DNA from: an uncultured bacterium
GTDB taxonomy: Bacteria; Myxococcota_A; Polyangia; Polyangiales; Houyiibacteriaceae
Assembly: GCA_938024995.1 (NCBI GenBank)
Contig: CALJDU010000049.1
Coordinates: forward strand, 62,001-126,000
DNA length: 64,000 bases
Reading direction: 5' to 3'
Position 1 is the stretch's first letter, and the number at the start of each line of letters is the position of its first letter. Made by a program: the position numbers and the translations under genes. Shown here piece after piece: positions 52,876 to 61,308 of this stretch. The notes below the pieces were generated by a model. The model ran no database searches. It worked only from the letters and a program-made list of their open reading frames with translations, and was not told the DNA's origin.

Positions 52876-53799
52876 ATGCAGCAGACGATCCCGGTCGTGT
52901 CCCTTCGCGATTACCACGACGCGGCGCGCCGCACGGTCTTCGTGGATCGCTTCGGCAAGGCGCTTGAAGAGTACGGCTTCGTCGCGATCGAAGACTACGG
53001 CATCGCGCCTGACCAGTTCGCTCGGACCTACGACGTCTTCCGCGCGTTCTTCAACCTCACCCGAGACGCGAAAGCGAAGTACGAGCGACCCGAGACCGGG
53101 CGACGGCGCGGATACACCTCGTTCGGCGTCGAGCACGCCAAGGACCACGCGACGCCCGACCTCAAAGAGTTCTTCCACGTCGGCCGCGAGACCGGTGACG
53201 CTCGCATCCCGCACAACGTTTGGCCCGACGAGATCTCCTCGCTGCGCGCGACGGCGGGTTCTCTCTACGCCGCACTGGACGAGGTCGCGATGACGTGTCT
53301 GGAAGCGATGAGTCGTTACCTCGACGTACCGCCCGACACGCTCCCGAACCTCGCGCGCGGCGGCAACACCGTCCTGCGCGTCATCCACTACCCGGTCTGC
53401 GATGGCTTCAGCACGCCCGGCGCGATGCGCGCGGCGCAGCACGAGGACATCAACCTGATGACGCTCTTGCCGCCCGCTGACGAGTCGGGGCTCGAGATCC
53501 TGACGCGTGACGGAGAGTGGCTCGCGATTCAACCCGTGCCCGGTCAGATCATCGCGGACACCGGAGACATGATGATGCGGATCACGGGTGACCGGATCCC
53601 CTCGACGACGCATCGCGTGGTGAACCCGCAGGGCGAACCGACTCCGCGCTACTCGATGCCCTTCTTCGTGCATCCGCACGTCGACGCGACGCTCTCGGTG
53701 CTCCCGAGCTGCGTCGGCGACAGCGCTCCCAAGTACCCGCCCGTGCCGTACGAGCAGTTCTTGATGGAGCGGCTCGAAGCGATTGGGCTGACTTCTTAG
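52876..53799 (+). CDS. Isopenicillin-N-synthase-like 2OG-Fe(II) oxygenase
   Basis: A 307-aa protein from ATG 52876; GTG 52861 is also in frame. N-terminal IPVVSLRDYHDAARRTVFVD and the middle RRRGYTSFGVEHAKD match the IPNS-like family. Iron ligands appear as QHEDINLMTLL (HxD) near residue 190 and the distal THRVV His near 245; RYSMPFF supplies the 2-oxoglutarate Arg. It is soluble. It probably hydroxylates or desaturates a small molecule. It ends directly before a large repeat region. Confidence 0.9.
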   Translation: MQQTIPVVSLRDYHDAARRTVFVDRFGKALEEYGFVAIEDYGIAPDQFARTYDVFRAFFNLTRDAKAKYERPETGRRRGYTSFGVEHAKDHATPDLKEFFHVGRETGDARIPHNVWPDEISSLRATAGSLYAALDEVAMTCLEAMSRYLDVPPDTLPNLARGGNTVLRVIHYPVCDGFSTPGAMRAAQHEDINLMTLLPPADESGLEILTRDGEWLAIQPVPGQIIADTGDMMMRITGDRIPSTTHRVVNPQGEPTPRYSMPFFVHPHVDATLSVLPSCVGDSAPKYPPVPYEQFLMERLEAIGLTS

Positions 53800-53828
53800 G
53801 GGTCTCATCGGAGCTCATCGGAGACCCC
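53799..53828. other. Stem-loop starting at the oxygenase stop codon
   Basis: GGGGTCTC and GAGACCCC form an 8-bp stem with a 14-nt loop. The loop contains part of a repeated tcatcggag. It starts on the last base of the TAG stop, as does the hairpin at 51636, and is followed by the first full copy of the repeat. Confidence 0.65.
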
Positions 53829-54130
53829 TCTCGGCTTCGCCGATTCACCCCAACGTTCGCTTCGCTCAGAGCTCGCTCGCCCGAGTTCGCATCGCGTTCA
53901 TTCTTCACGCGCTCTTCGCGAACTCCGCCAAGCTCGGTTCCTAACGCTTCGCGTTCGGGTCTTGCTCGCAGCTCTGTCTTGGGGCTCGTCGCGCCTCTCG
54001 GCTTCGCCGATTCACCCCAACGTTCGCTTCGCTCAGAGCTCGCTCGCCCGAGTTCGCATCGCGTTCATTCTTCACGCGCTCTTCGCGAACTCCGCCGAAC
54101 TCGGTCTCTTCGCGTTCGGGTCTTGCTCGC
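53827..54130. repeat. Two tandem copies of a ~110-bp intergenic repeat, 167 bp apart
   Basis: Copies start with cctctcggcttcgccg at 53827 and 53994 and run nearly identically for about 110 bp through cgttcgcttcgctcagagct and gcgaactccgcc. Shorter similarity (gcgttcgggtcttgctcgc) continues after each. The 53800-54243 gap holds no convincing gene: short minus-strand frames here only translate the repeat, which carries recurring Arg/Ser/Glu-rich strings. A diverged copy is at 51662-51725. Confidence 0.9.
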
Positions 54131-54243
54131 CAACGCAAATCGGATCCGTCCGATCCGATTGCATCTTCCCTCCCGCCAGGGCGTGATTACCGTGACTCCT
54201 TGCCGCAGAACGGGCGTCCGTTCTCGCGAGAAAGGGTTCGGAG

Positions 54244-54615
54244 ATGAGCGTGCGGGTGGAGACCTCTCCGGAGGTCGTGGATGTGTTCGTGAGCGGGTTC
54301 GATCGCGTCGTGGGTTTCCGGAGCCGCATTGAGCTCCCCATCTCGCGCGTGGAGGACGCGCGGGTGCTCCCCAAGTCGCAGGCGAGCCGTGACGTGTGGC
54401 TTCGAACCGGAGGGCTCGGTCTCCCGTACCTCGCGACCGTTGGGTACTTCCGCGGGGTCGCCGCCAAGAAACAATGGTGGCGGGTGTACCGCGCGAAGCA
54501 GGTCTTGGTGATCTCGATGAAGGACGCGAGCGAGTTTGGTCGCATCGTGCTCGAGATCGACGACCCCGGCGCGGTCGCGAAAGAGATCAACGACGCGGTG
54601 GAAGCTGCCGCGTAG
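54244..54615 (+). CDS. Small hypothetical protein, PH-like
   Basis: A 123-aa protein starting at ATG 54244. Beta-rich with a C-terminal helix. The layout (ARVLPKSQASRDVWLRTGG, WWRVYRAKQVLVISMKDASE and the final helix AVAKEINDAVEAAA) resembles bacterial PH-like domains. No signal peptide or TM is present. It lies immediately after the repeat array and 65 nt before a TIGR02996 gene. The similarity is weak and the function unknown. Confidence 0.6.
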   Translation: MSVRVETSPEVVDVFVSGFDRVVGFRSRIELPISRVEDARVLPKSQASRDVWLRTGGLGLPYLATVGYFRGVAAKKQWWRVYRAKQVLVISMKDASEFGRIVLEIDDPGAVAKEINDAVEAAA

Positions 54616-54680
54616 AGACGCGTAGACAGAGCCGCGCGCGCGAGATCGCGCGCGGCGCTTTGTTGTTACCCTCGCGCCGA

Positions 54681-56264
54681 ATGAGTGACCGCGCCGAAGA
54701 ACTCAAGCAGCTCGCGGGAGCGCCGGTCGAGCACATGCTCGGCGCCCTGCTCGCGATGTGGCGCGAGCTACCCGACGCCGCGATCGCAAACGCGATCGCG
54801 GCGCTCACCGACGCGCACCACGAGCGCTGTCCGGAGCCTTCCTTCGACGCGCTCCCCAAACACCCGACCCCGGAACTCCTCCGCGGCGTCTTGCTCACGA
54901 CCATCGACGCGAGCTCGCACAAGTTGGCGATGGGACAACTTGAGGAGATCGCGCGCTGGCGTCGGGATCCTCGGGTTACCGAGGCGCTCCTCTCGGTGAT
55001 CGAGCGACGACCCTGGCGCAGCGGTCCTTCGACGAAGTCGTGGAACCTGCTCCTGCGCGTTCTCCTCGCGCAACGCGATCCCCGAGTCTCGCTTCCCGAG
55101 CCGGCCGTCTGGGCGGCGAGCTTTCCGACCGACCGCGCGCGCCGCGAGATGAAGAACGCGATGCGTCACGCCGCACGCGAGCAAGAGGCGGTTGGCGCCG
55201 CGCCGACGCTCAGCGAAGACGAACGTGAGGCGCTCGCCGCGCTCGTTCCGAAGCGGACCATTCGAGACGCCGACGCGCTCCTGGTCGCGCTCTATGAGGA
55301 CGTGTCCGATGACGCGTCCCGCGCGGTCTACGCGGACCTGCTCTCAGCTCACGCCGACGCCGGCAAGCGCGACCGCGGTGAGTTCATCACCCTCCAGCTC
55401 AAGAAGAGTCACGGTCGCCTAACGAAGGAAGAGCGCAAACGTGAGTCGGCGCTCTTTGGCGAGAACAAGATGCGATGGCTCGGCGAGCTCGGCGACGTCA
55501 TGCTCGCGCTCGGGCTGACCTACGAACGCGGCTTCCCTGTCACCGGCGCCTTGGCGAGCGGAGCGGGCGACGCGATCCAACAAGTCACGGGCGACCGACG
55601 CTGGCGCACCTTTCGGTCGCTCGATGTCCGTGGCGACCAACCGGGCTACACGATGTTCTTGAGCGACCCCGTCTTCTACGGGCTCAGCGAGCTCACCTGT
55701 GTCTCGCCGAGCGCGCTCACCGGCTTCTACGCGAAAGCGAAGCGCGCGCTCAAGCGGCTGGCGGTGACGTCGCAGTTTTCGCGGATCCCGGACGCGTTGC
55801 TGGCGGCGAAAGGCATGCCTCATCTCGAGACGTTCGCGCTCACCGCGTTCGCGGGGGATCGCCCGGATGAACTCCCGCGCTTCGTTCAGTCGCCGATCGG
55901 TCAGCAGGTGTCGCGCTTCGAGGTGGAGCACTCCGAAGAGGCCAGGAGCACCTACCCGCTCTGGTGCCCCGCGTTGATGAAGACGCCGTACCGGTCGTTC
56001 CTCGTGACGGCTCCGCGCGGTTCACGACACGCCGCCAGCTTTACCTACGATGGCCGACGTGACGGCGAAAAGTGGTCGCTCGACGCGATCTACCGGAAGA
56101 AGAAAAAGCACGTCGATCGCTTCGGCGACCTCATCGAGACCGTCAACACGGTCCGACCGCAGCTCTCGTCTCTCACGCTCCGAACGCCGCGCTACGCGCC
56201 GAGCGACGAGTCGATTCAGCAGCTTCGAGCGGCCCTCGGAGACATCCCGCTCACGCTCAAGTAG
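54681..56264 (+). CDS. TIGR02996-domain repeat-companion protein with extra N-terminal helical domain, copy 2
   Basis: A 527-aa soluble protein from ATG 54681; the upstream frame extension is not supported. The N-terminal 200 residues form a helical, HEAT-like region (PRVTEALLSVIERRPWRS, NLLLRVLLAQRDPRVSLPEP). The TIGR02996 motif follows at about 205-250 (DALLVALYEDVSDDASRAVY), and then a region of about 280 residues is clearly homologous to copy 1 at 51747-52775 (RRWRTFRSLDVRG, PALMKTPYRSFLV, IGQQVSRFEVEHSEEA). The two may have come from duplication followed by gain or loss of the N-terminal domain. Function is unknown. Confidence 0.8.
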   Translation: MSDRAEELKQLAGAPVEHMLGALLAMWRELPDAAIANAIAALTDAHHERCPEPSFDALPKHPTPELLRGVLLTTIDASSHKLAMGQLEEIARWRRDPRVTEALLSVIERRPWRSGPSTKSWNLLLRVLLAQRDPRVSLPEPAVWAASFPTDRARREMKNAMRHAAREQEAVGAAPTLSEDEREALAALVPKRTIRDADALLVALYEDVSDDASRAVYADLLSAHADAGKRDRGEFITLQLKKSHGRLTKEERKRESALFGENKMRWLGELGDVMLALGLTYERGFPVTGALASGAGDAIQQVTGDRRWRTFRSLDVRGDQPGYTMFLSDPVFYGLSELTCVSPSALTGFYAKAKRALKRLAVTSQFSRIPDALLAAKGMPHLETFALTAFAGDRPDELPRFVQSPIGQQVSRFEVEHSEEARSTYPLWCPALMKTPYRSFLVTAPRGSRHAASFTYDGRRDGEKWSLDAIYRKKKKHVDRFGDLIETVNTVRPQLSSLTLRTPRYAPSDESIQQLRAALGDIPLTLK

Positions 56265-56307
56265 CCGGCTGGCAACCGATCCGCGACGCGGTCGAAGAGC
56301 GTCTCGT

Positions 56308-56742
56308 ATGACGTTCTCGACGACTGAGTCCTCGCTCCTGACCCTCCGCGCCGTCACTGACGGTCGCGTGTCCATCGCGCGCGTCCGCGCCGTGCAAGAC
56401 GCGCTCTTCTTCTCGATGCTCCACAGCGAAGAAGGGGACCGGGCGCCGACCGGCTGGAGCCTCACCGTCGACGCGCTGCTTCACTGCGCGCTCAACGAGC
56501 GCGGGCTCTGCTTGAGCGAGCTCGACGAGAAGTCCTTCGCCCAGATCTTGTGGGGCGCCCTCCCCGCCACGCTCCCGCCCGAGGTAGACGCGCACGAAGC
56601 GGTCGTCGCGCTGCGCGCGTTCTTCGTTCACCTCACCAAGCGCTTCGATGCTCAGTTCGCTTCTTGCCTGAGGCACCTGGGCGTCCGCGCGGGCGTACGC
56701 TTGGATCGCGCGCGCCGGCTCGCTCCGATCGCTGCAGCGTAG
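56308..56742 (+). CDS. Hypothetical protein, helical
   Basis: A 144-aa protein from ATG 56308, 43 nt after the previous gene. It is mostly alpha-helical with no TM, Cys-rich or catalytic motif. Segments such as RVRAVQDALFFSMLHSEE and RAFFVHLTKRFDAQFASCL are amphipathic. It is probably co-transcribed with the TIGR02996 gene. The family was not recognised. Confidence 0.6.
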   Translation: MTFSTTESSLLTLRAVTDGRVSIARVRAVQDALFFSMLHSEEGDRAPTGWSLTVDALLHCALNERGLCLSELDEKSFAQILWGALPATLPPEVDAHEAVVALRAFFVHLTKRFDAQFASCLRHLGVRAGVRLDRARRLAPIAAA

Positions 56743-56865
56743 ATCGCTCACCGCTAGCTAGAACGGTTTGATGATCGTGGCGTGAGGTCGGCGCGAGTAC
56801 CTCAACCTATGTACAAGACGCGACGTTGCGGAGATCAGCGCGCACGCGACGGCCCCGACGCATCT

Positions 56866-57615
56866 TCACTCGGGGAACGCGGGTAGCTCGTCGGGGCTGA
56901 CCGCTTCGCGCACGCCGCCGTCGACCGCTTTCCAAAAGATGAACGCGATGACCGCGGAGAGCGCCGCGGCGCCGAACGAGATCAGCGACGCGGCGCGTAA
57001 CGTGTCTGCGCGCTCGATCTCGTCTGGCGTAGCGAATCCCTCACGCGCGGCGCGGCTCATGAACAAGAGCACCGCACCGACGGACGCGGCGACGCCCATT
57101 GTGATGAAGAAGACGCTCGCGACGGTGTCGGAGCTATCAGTGGTCAAGCGGCGATGCAGCGAGGTCGCTTCTTCGCTCATCGGATCCACCAGCATAGCGC
57201 GCTGCAGGAGGTACGCGGCCTGCTCGGGAGAGACCTGCCGCGCGCGATCCACCAAGCGCTTCGCGTAAACCGCGTCCGGTCTCCGTCCGCCGATGTGCCA
57301 AGCCGCGTCGAGATGAAGTAACCCGGCCCCCGGCGCGTTTCGGAGCATCTCCACGGCGGCGGGCGCGAGGCTGTCTCGCTGCGCGAGGGTAAAGCGATCG
57401 GTCGCGCGCCACAGACGAACGAGCAAGCGCACCCCCATCACGTCTTCCCGCAGCAGGAGCTCACGCGCGTCGTCCATCCGCGCCAACAGATCCCCATCGA
57501 GGGTCGACCCGGTCGTCGCGAGCGGTTGCGCTTGTTGCGCGGCGCTTGGCGACGCGAGAAGTGAGATCGCGAGCACGAGCGGGAGCGCGTTTCTCTTCGT
57601 CACGGTGCTCTTCAT
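56866..57615 (-). CDS. Exported helical protein with two TM segments
   Basis: A 249-aa protein from ATG 57615, which overlaps the stop of the upstream lipoprotein as TGATG; a longer 5' frame is not supported. A signal peptide (LPLVLAISLLASPSAAQ) precedes a helical region, and near residues 165-220 two membrane helices occur (SVFFITMGVAASVGAVLLFM and LISFGAAALSAVIAFIFW). A TPR-like feel exists in between (VSPEQAAYLLQRAMLVDP). It is translationally coupled to the septoil-knot-like lipoprotein, so the two probably work together. Function is unknown. Confidence 0.7.
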   Translation of the reverse strand: MKSTVTKRNALPLVLAISLLASPSAAQQAQPLATTGSTLDGDLLARMDDARELLLREDVMGVRLLVRLWRATDRFTLAQRDSLAPAAVEMLRNAPGAGLLHLDAAWHIGGRRPDAVYAKRLVDRARQVSPEQAAYLLQRAMLVDPMSEEATSLHRRLTTDSSDTVASVFFITMGVAASVGAVLLFMSRAAREGFATPDEIERADTLRAASLISFGAAALSAVIAFIFWKAVDGGVREAVSPDELPAFPE

Positions 57616-58628
57616 CACGGCAGCCCCGGAAAGGCGTCGACGTACTCCACGCTGAAGTCGCCAAAGGAGCCCACGACCTCGACGGTGAAGTCCGGAAAGC
57701 TGTCCACGAACTCCCACTCGCCGCACTCGTCGGCGAAGGCGTCCATCCGTTGAACCTTGAGCGTGGGAAACCCCTGCGTGATCTCGATCTTGAAGTCCGC
57801 GAACGAGTCGACTCGCTGCACCTTTCCGTAAAGCGGGATCCACTCCCCGCGCTCGGTCGACCAAAAGCGGCAATCGGGCGTCGGTACGCCGTCACGCCGA
57901 TAGCGCGCGAGCTCCTGCTCTTGTTCTTCCTGCCGTTGTTGCTCCTCGCGCGCACGCTGCTCGGCCGCGGCGCGCTCTCGTGCTTCCTCTTCGACGCGGC
58001 GACGTTCCGCTTCGATGCGCGCCTGTCGCGCAGCTTCTACGCGCCGCGCGACAACGCGTCGATACATCGCCTGATCCGCGCGGCTCGGCGAGAGCGCGGA
58101 GAGATCTTCGCTGCACGATTGGACCGCGTCGAAGACCGCTACGCGATCGACCGAGTCATCGGCGTAGGCTGCTCGGGTCACGCGAACGATGTCCGCGCAC
58201 TCGGTAAAGAAGCGGGCCGCGATCAAAAAGCTCTCCCCGCGTTCACAATGGCCGGCTTCCCACTCATACACCTCGGCGGCCACGTTCCGGCCGCGCGTCT
58301 GATTAAGGAAGCCCGCGGTTTCGCTCGCGGTCGCGCAGTTCGACCCCAGCTTCGCGACGATGGGCCGAAGCTGCTCATCGATCCACGCGCGTCGTTCCGG
58401 CTCGCGACCTGCCAACGCGAGCCCGAGCTCAAGCGCTTTTCGCGCACCGCGAATGTCATCGCTGGAAGCCGCATGGCGCGCGGCGTACGCGAAGGTCTCC
58501 ATATCGGCCTCGCGACCGTCGGCGGTGAGACGCTTTTGCGACTCGCGCGATAACGTGGGCGTGAGCATCCGCGGCCGCGCGCACGCCGCCGAGAACAAGA
58601 TCAACGCGAGCCAGAACGAGGTCCGCAT
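57615..58628 (-). CDS. Lipoprotein with coiled coil and septoil-knot-like C-terminal repeat
   Basis: Lipoprotein of 337 aa with lipobox SAAC (Cys16). A helical region (residues 40-190) is followed by a Glu/Arg/Gln-rich coiled coil at about 195-240 (AEQRAREEQQRQEEQEQELA). The last 75 residues carry a short repeated motif: VQRVDSFADFKIEI, FPTLKVQRMDAFAD, WEFVDSFPDFTVEVVGSF and DFSVEYVDAFPG. From memory this matches the signature of the Pfam 7(1) septoil knot domain, a knotted beta structure. It is coupled to the exported protein downstream and lies next to an acyl-CoA synthetase gene whose stop overlaps its start region by 1 nt. Confidence 0.75.
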   Translation of the reverse strand: MRTSFWLALILFSAACARPRMLTPTLSRESQKRLTADGREADMETFAYAARHAASSDDIRGARKALELGLALAGREPERRAWIDEQLRPIVAKLGSNCATASETAGFLNQTRGRNVAAEVYEWEAGHCERGESFLIAARFFTECADIVRVTRAAYADDSVDRVAVFDAVQSCSEDLSALSPSRADQAMYRRVVARRVEAARQARIEAERRRVEEEARERAAAEQRAREEQQRQEEQEQELARYRRDGVPTPDCRFWSTERGEWIPLYGKVQRVDSFADFKIEITQGFPTLKVQRMDAFADECGEWEFVDSFPDFTVEVVGSFGDFSVEYVDAFPGLP

Positions 58629-60436
58629 CAGTTCGCGGCGCGGGCGCCTTGATCTTTGCCGACGTACATCGCCTCGATCACGTCGGCGTACTTTTTCGTG
58701 ATCTCGCTCCGGCGGAGCTTCATCGTCGCGGTCAGTTCACCGCCTTCGACCGTCATCTCGTGCGGCAGAATCGTGAAGTACTTGATGGTCTGGTAGCTCG
58801 CGACCTTCTTGTTGCACTCGCGCTCGATGTGCTCACGCACGAAGCGCTCGAGCTTCTCGTTCTTCGCGACGTCGGCGAGCGCGCCCCGCGAGATCCCGAC
58901 GCGGTCACAAAGGTCATCGAGGGTCTCGACGTCGAGCGTGATCAGCGCGGTCAGGTACTTCTTGCGGTCCCCGACCACGACCGCCTGGCCGATCCCTGGG
59001 TCGCGCTTGATGTAGTTCTCGAGCTCGACCGGAGCGACGTTCTTTCCGCCGGCGGTGATGAGCAGCTCTTTGATCCGCCCCGTGATCTTCAGATCCCCCG
59101 CCGCCGTGAGCTCACCGAGGTCACCGGTCTTCAGCCAACCGTCTTCGGTGTAGAGCTCGGCCGAGAGCTCCGGCATGTGCAGGTAGCCCTTGGTGTTGTT
59201 GCGGCCCTTGGTCTGGATCTCGCCGTCGTCGCTGATGCGGAGCGTGACGCCGTCGAGCGGTCGGCCGACCGTACCGAAGCCAGGCTGAACGGGGTCCGTG
59301 ATCGTCGCGACGCCGCTGGTCTCGCTCAGCCCGTACGCTTCGTAGATGCAGATCCCGATACCGGCGAAGAAGTCTTGGGTGGCCACACCGATCGGGGCCG
59401 AGCCGGTGATCGCGACCTCGAGCTGATCGAGCCCGAGCGCGGTCTTGATCTTGTCGGCGACGAGCTTGCGCGCGACCTTGCGCTGCAGCGGCATCCACTC
59501 ACGGCGACCGAGGCGCACCTGCTCACGGAAGCACGCGCGCTCCGTCTCCATCGCCCAATCTGCGAGCTTGGCCTTGATGCCGGTCGACTCCGCCAAGCGC
59601 CCCCGCAGCGCGGCCTCGAACTTCTCCCAGACGCGCGGCACGCCCAAGAATACCGTCGGGCGCGCGTGTACGAGGTACTCCTTGATGTCGCCGATGACGG
59701 GACAGAAGAAGGTCTCGCCTCCGGTCATGAGCTGACAGACGTTCGTGAGCACCTGCTCGGCCTGATGACAAAGCGGCAGGTAGCTCACCACGCGGTACTT
59801 GCCGGGCGCGAGGAGCTGAGGCGCGTGTACACCGACCGCGCGACCGATCAAGAGCTGACCGGCGTGGTCGAGCATCACGCCCTTGGGCACGCCCGTCGTC
59901 CCGGACGTGTAGATGAGCATGCAGGTCTCGTCTTCCTGCAGCGCGTCGAGGCGCGCGTCGAGCTCCGCGTCGTCTTGCTTCTCGCCGAGCGCGATCACGT
60001 CTTCGAAGGCGAGCGCACCGTCTACACCGATGTCGCTGAACGTCAGGTACTGGTAGTCACGCCCGCCCGCTTGGAACTTCGCGATCTGCTCTTGCGAGTC
60101 GCAGATGACGATCTTCGCGCGCGAATGCTCGGCGATATAGCGCGCTTGTTCCGCGGTGTTGGTCACGTAGATGGGTGCCGGGATCCCCCGCGCGGCTTGG
60201 ATGCCGAACTGAAACTGAACCCACTCCGGTTCGTTCGCGCCGACGATCGCGACACAGTCTCCCGGCTGATGTCCGAGCGTGATCAGCGCCTTCGCGATCG
60301 CGCGGACATTGCTCCAGTACTCCGCCCAGCGAACAGATTTCCAAGAACCACCTCGGCGCCCGTGAAGCGCGGGGCGCGAAGGCTGGACCTTCGCCCAGTG
60401 TTCGATGCGGTGAACTAAGGTGTGGGGCTCGGACAT
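58628..60436 (-). CDS. fadD: AMP-forming long-chain acyl-CoA synthetase
   Basis: A 602-aa ANL-superfamily enzyme from ATG 60436; ATG 60448 is also possible, and neither has a clear ribosome binding site. Motifs: MLIYTSGTTGVPKGVML (AMP/P-loop), EAYGLSETSG, GWLKTGDLGEL and the C-terminal GGKNVAPVELEN. Together with the FadD15-type N-terminus (HTLVHRIEHWAKVQPSRPAL), these place it with long-chain fatty acyl-CoA ligases. It activates fatty acids for degradation or lipid synthesis. It follows a Dabb-like gene by 19-20 nt on the same strand. Confidence 0.93.
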   Translation of the reverse strand: MSEPHTLVHRIEHWAKVQPSRPALHGRRGGSWKSVRWAEYWSNVRAIAKALITLGHQPGDCVAIVGANEPEWVQFQFGIQAARGIPAPIYVTNTAEQARYIAEHSRAKIVICDSQEQIAKFQAGGRDYQYLTFSDIGVDGALAFEDVIALGEKQDDAELDARLDALQEDETCMLIYTSGTTGVPKGVMLDHAGQLLIGRAVGVHAPQLLAPGKYRVVSYLPLCHQAEQVLTNVCQLMTGGETFFCPVIGDIKEYLVHARPTVFLGVPRVWEKFEAALRGRLAESTGIKAKLADWAMETERACFREQVRLGRREWMPLQRKVARKLVADKIKTALGLDQLEVAITGSAPIGVATQDFFAGIGICIYEAYGLSETSGVATITDPVQPGFGTVGRPLDGVTLRISDDGEIQTKGRNNTKGYLHMPELSAELYTEDGWLKTGDLGELTAAGDLKITGRIKELLITAGGKNVAPVELENYIKRDPGIGQAVVVGDRKKYLTALITLDVETLDDLCDRVGISRGALADVAKNEKLERFVREHIERECNKKVASYQTIKYFTILPHEMTVEGGELTATMKLRRSEITKKYADVIEAMYVGKDQGARAAN

Positions 60437-60455
60437 GGGCCGCACCATAGACGAA

Positions 60456-60734
60456 TCACGCGCGCGCGAAAGACCCGAAGACCCACGTTTTGACCACGAT
60501 GGCGGGTAACGCCGCGCGCCACGTGAGCCAGCTCGCAGATGACCTCAAAGAGGCGTCCGCTTCGAGGGAAGGCAACGTGATGACGAGCCGTAAGTCCCAC
60601 GAGCGAACCGACTCCGCGTCACGCGGGACGCTCACTTGAACCTCGTGATTCGACAGCGCCTCTAGGGTCTGCTCCGCGACCTCACGGGGGGCTGGCGCGT
60701 CATCGCTGAGTTTGATTAAAACGACCCGTTCCAT
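60456..60734 (-). CDS. Dabb-family-like small protein
   Basis: A 92-aa protein. N-terminal MERVVLIKLSDDAPAPREVA and the size fit the stress-responsive alpha/beta-barrel (Dabb) family, which form dimeric ferredoxin-like barrels. The usual central His-containing block is not obvious. It is upstream of and apparently co-transcribed with the acyl-CoA synthetase, so it may act on an acyl or aromatic substrate. The family call is tentative. Confidence 0.6.
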   Translation of the reverse strand: MERVVLIKLSDDAPAPREVAEQTLEALSNHEVQVSVPRDAESVRSWDLRLVITLPSLEADASLRSSASWLTWRAALPAIVVKTWVFGSFARA

Positions 60735-60750
60735 ACGGAGACATCCCTTT

Positions 60751-61308
60751 TTGCGCGGTGCGGCGACCGAGCCGCCCCTACCCTATCCGAACTTGAACTG
60801 GCTAAAGAAACTGATCGCGTATCTGCGCCCTCAGACGACCGTCATCACGGTTCTCCGGGCGCGCGGCGCGTCTCGCGATTTGGTCCGCTTCGCCGCGTCT
60901 CATGACAACATCGAGGACGCCTTCAACGAGTGTCCCCGCGCCTCGTGGACGCTTGAGTTTGCCTCACGCGCAGGCGTCTCGTCGCGCCTCATCACGCACG
61001 CGCTCACCCACATGATCGACAACTCGTTTCTCAAGCGTGACCTCGCGAACGTGCCCGACGACCTCGATCTGCGCGCGACCTTTGTCGAGTCGCTCGTCTA
61101 TGACGCGGTCGAGGCCGCGCCGAAGGTCCGGCACGCGAAGACCCAGCTCAACAACGACCACCCCCTCACGTACGCCGCGCTCTCTCAGCGCTACGACGAG
61201 GTCTACCTCGCGGAACACATCCGGCTCTCCGACGTCGTTCGTGAGATCATCCCCGCGGACGCGGTGCGCATCGCGATCGAGGGCCTCCGCGCTCATCCTT
61301 ACCGCTGA
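60751..61308 (+). CDS. Hypothetical soluble helical protein
   Basis: A 185-aa protein. TTG 60751 follows GGAG at 10-nt spacing and avoids overlapping the divergent gene; TTG 60793 and 60712 are alternatives. It is mostly helical with VRFAASHDNIEDAFNECPRA, ITHALTHMIDNSFLKRDLAN and a C-terminal HIRLSDVVREIIPADAVRI segment. No TM, signal peptide or known motif. It is divergent from the Dabb-like gene and convergent with the TPR lipoprotein. The family was not recognised. Confidence 0.65.
   Translation: MRGAATEPPLPYPNLNWLKKLIAYLRPQTTVITVLRARGASRDLVRFAASHDNIEDAFNECPRASWTLEFASRAGVSSRLITHALTHMIDNSFLKRDLANVPDDLDLRATFVESLVYDAVEAAPKVRHAKTQLNNDHPLTYAALSQRYDEVYLAEHIRLSDVVREIIPADAVRIAIEGLRAHPYR

Noticed and set aside
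53582..54138. Minus-strand frames with shared Arg/Ser/Glu-rich strings between the oxygenase and 54244
   Set aside because: The shared strings are just the translated intergenic repeat; one frame is largely inside the oxygenase gene.
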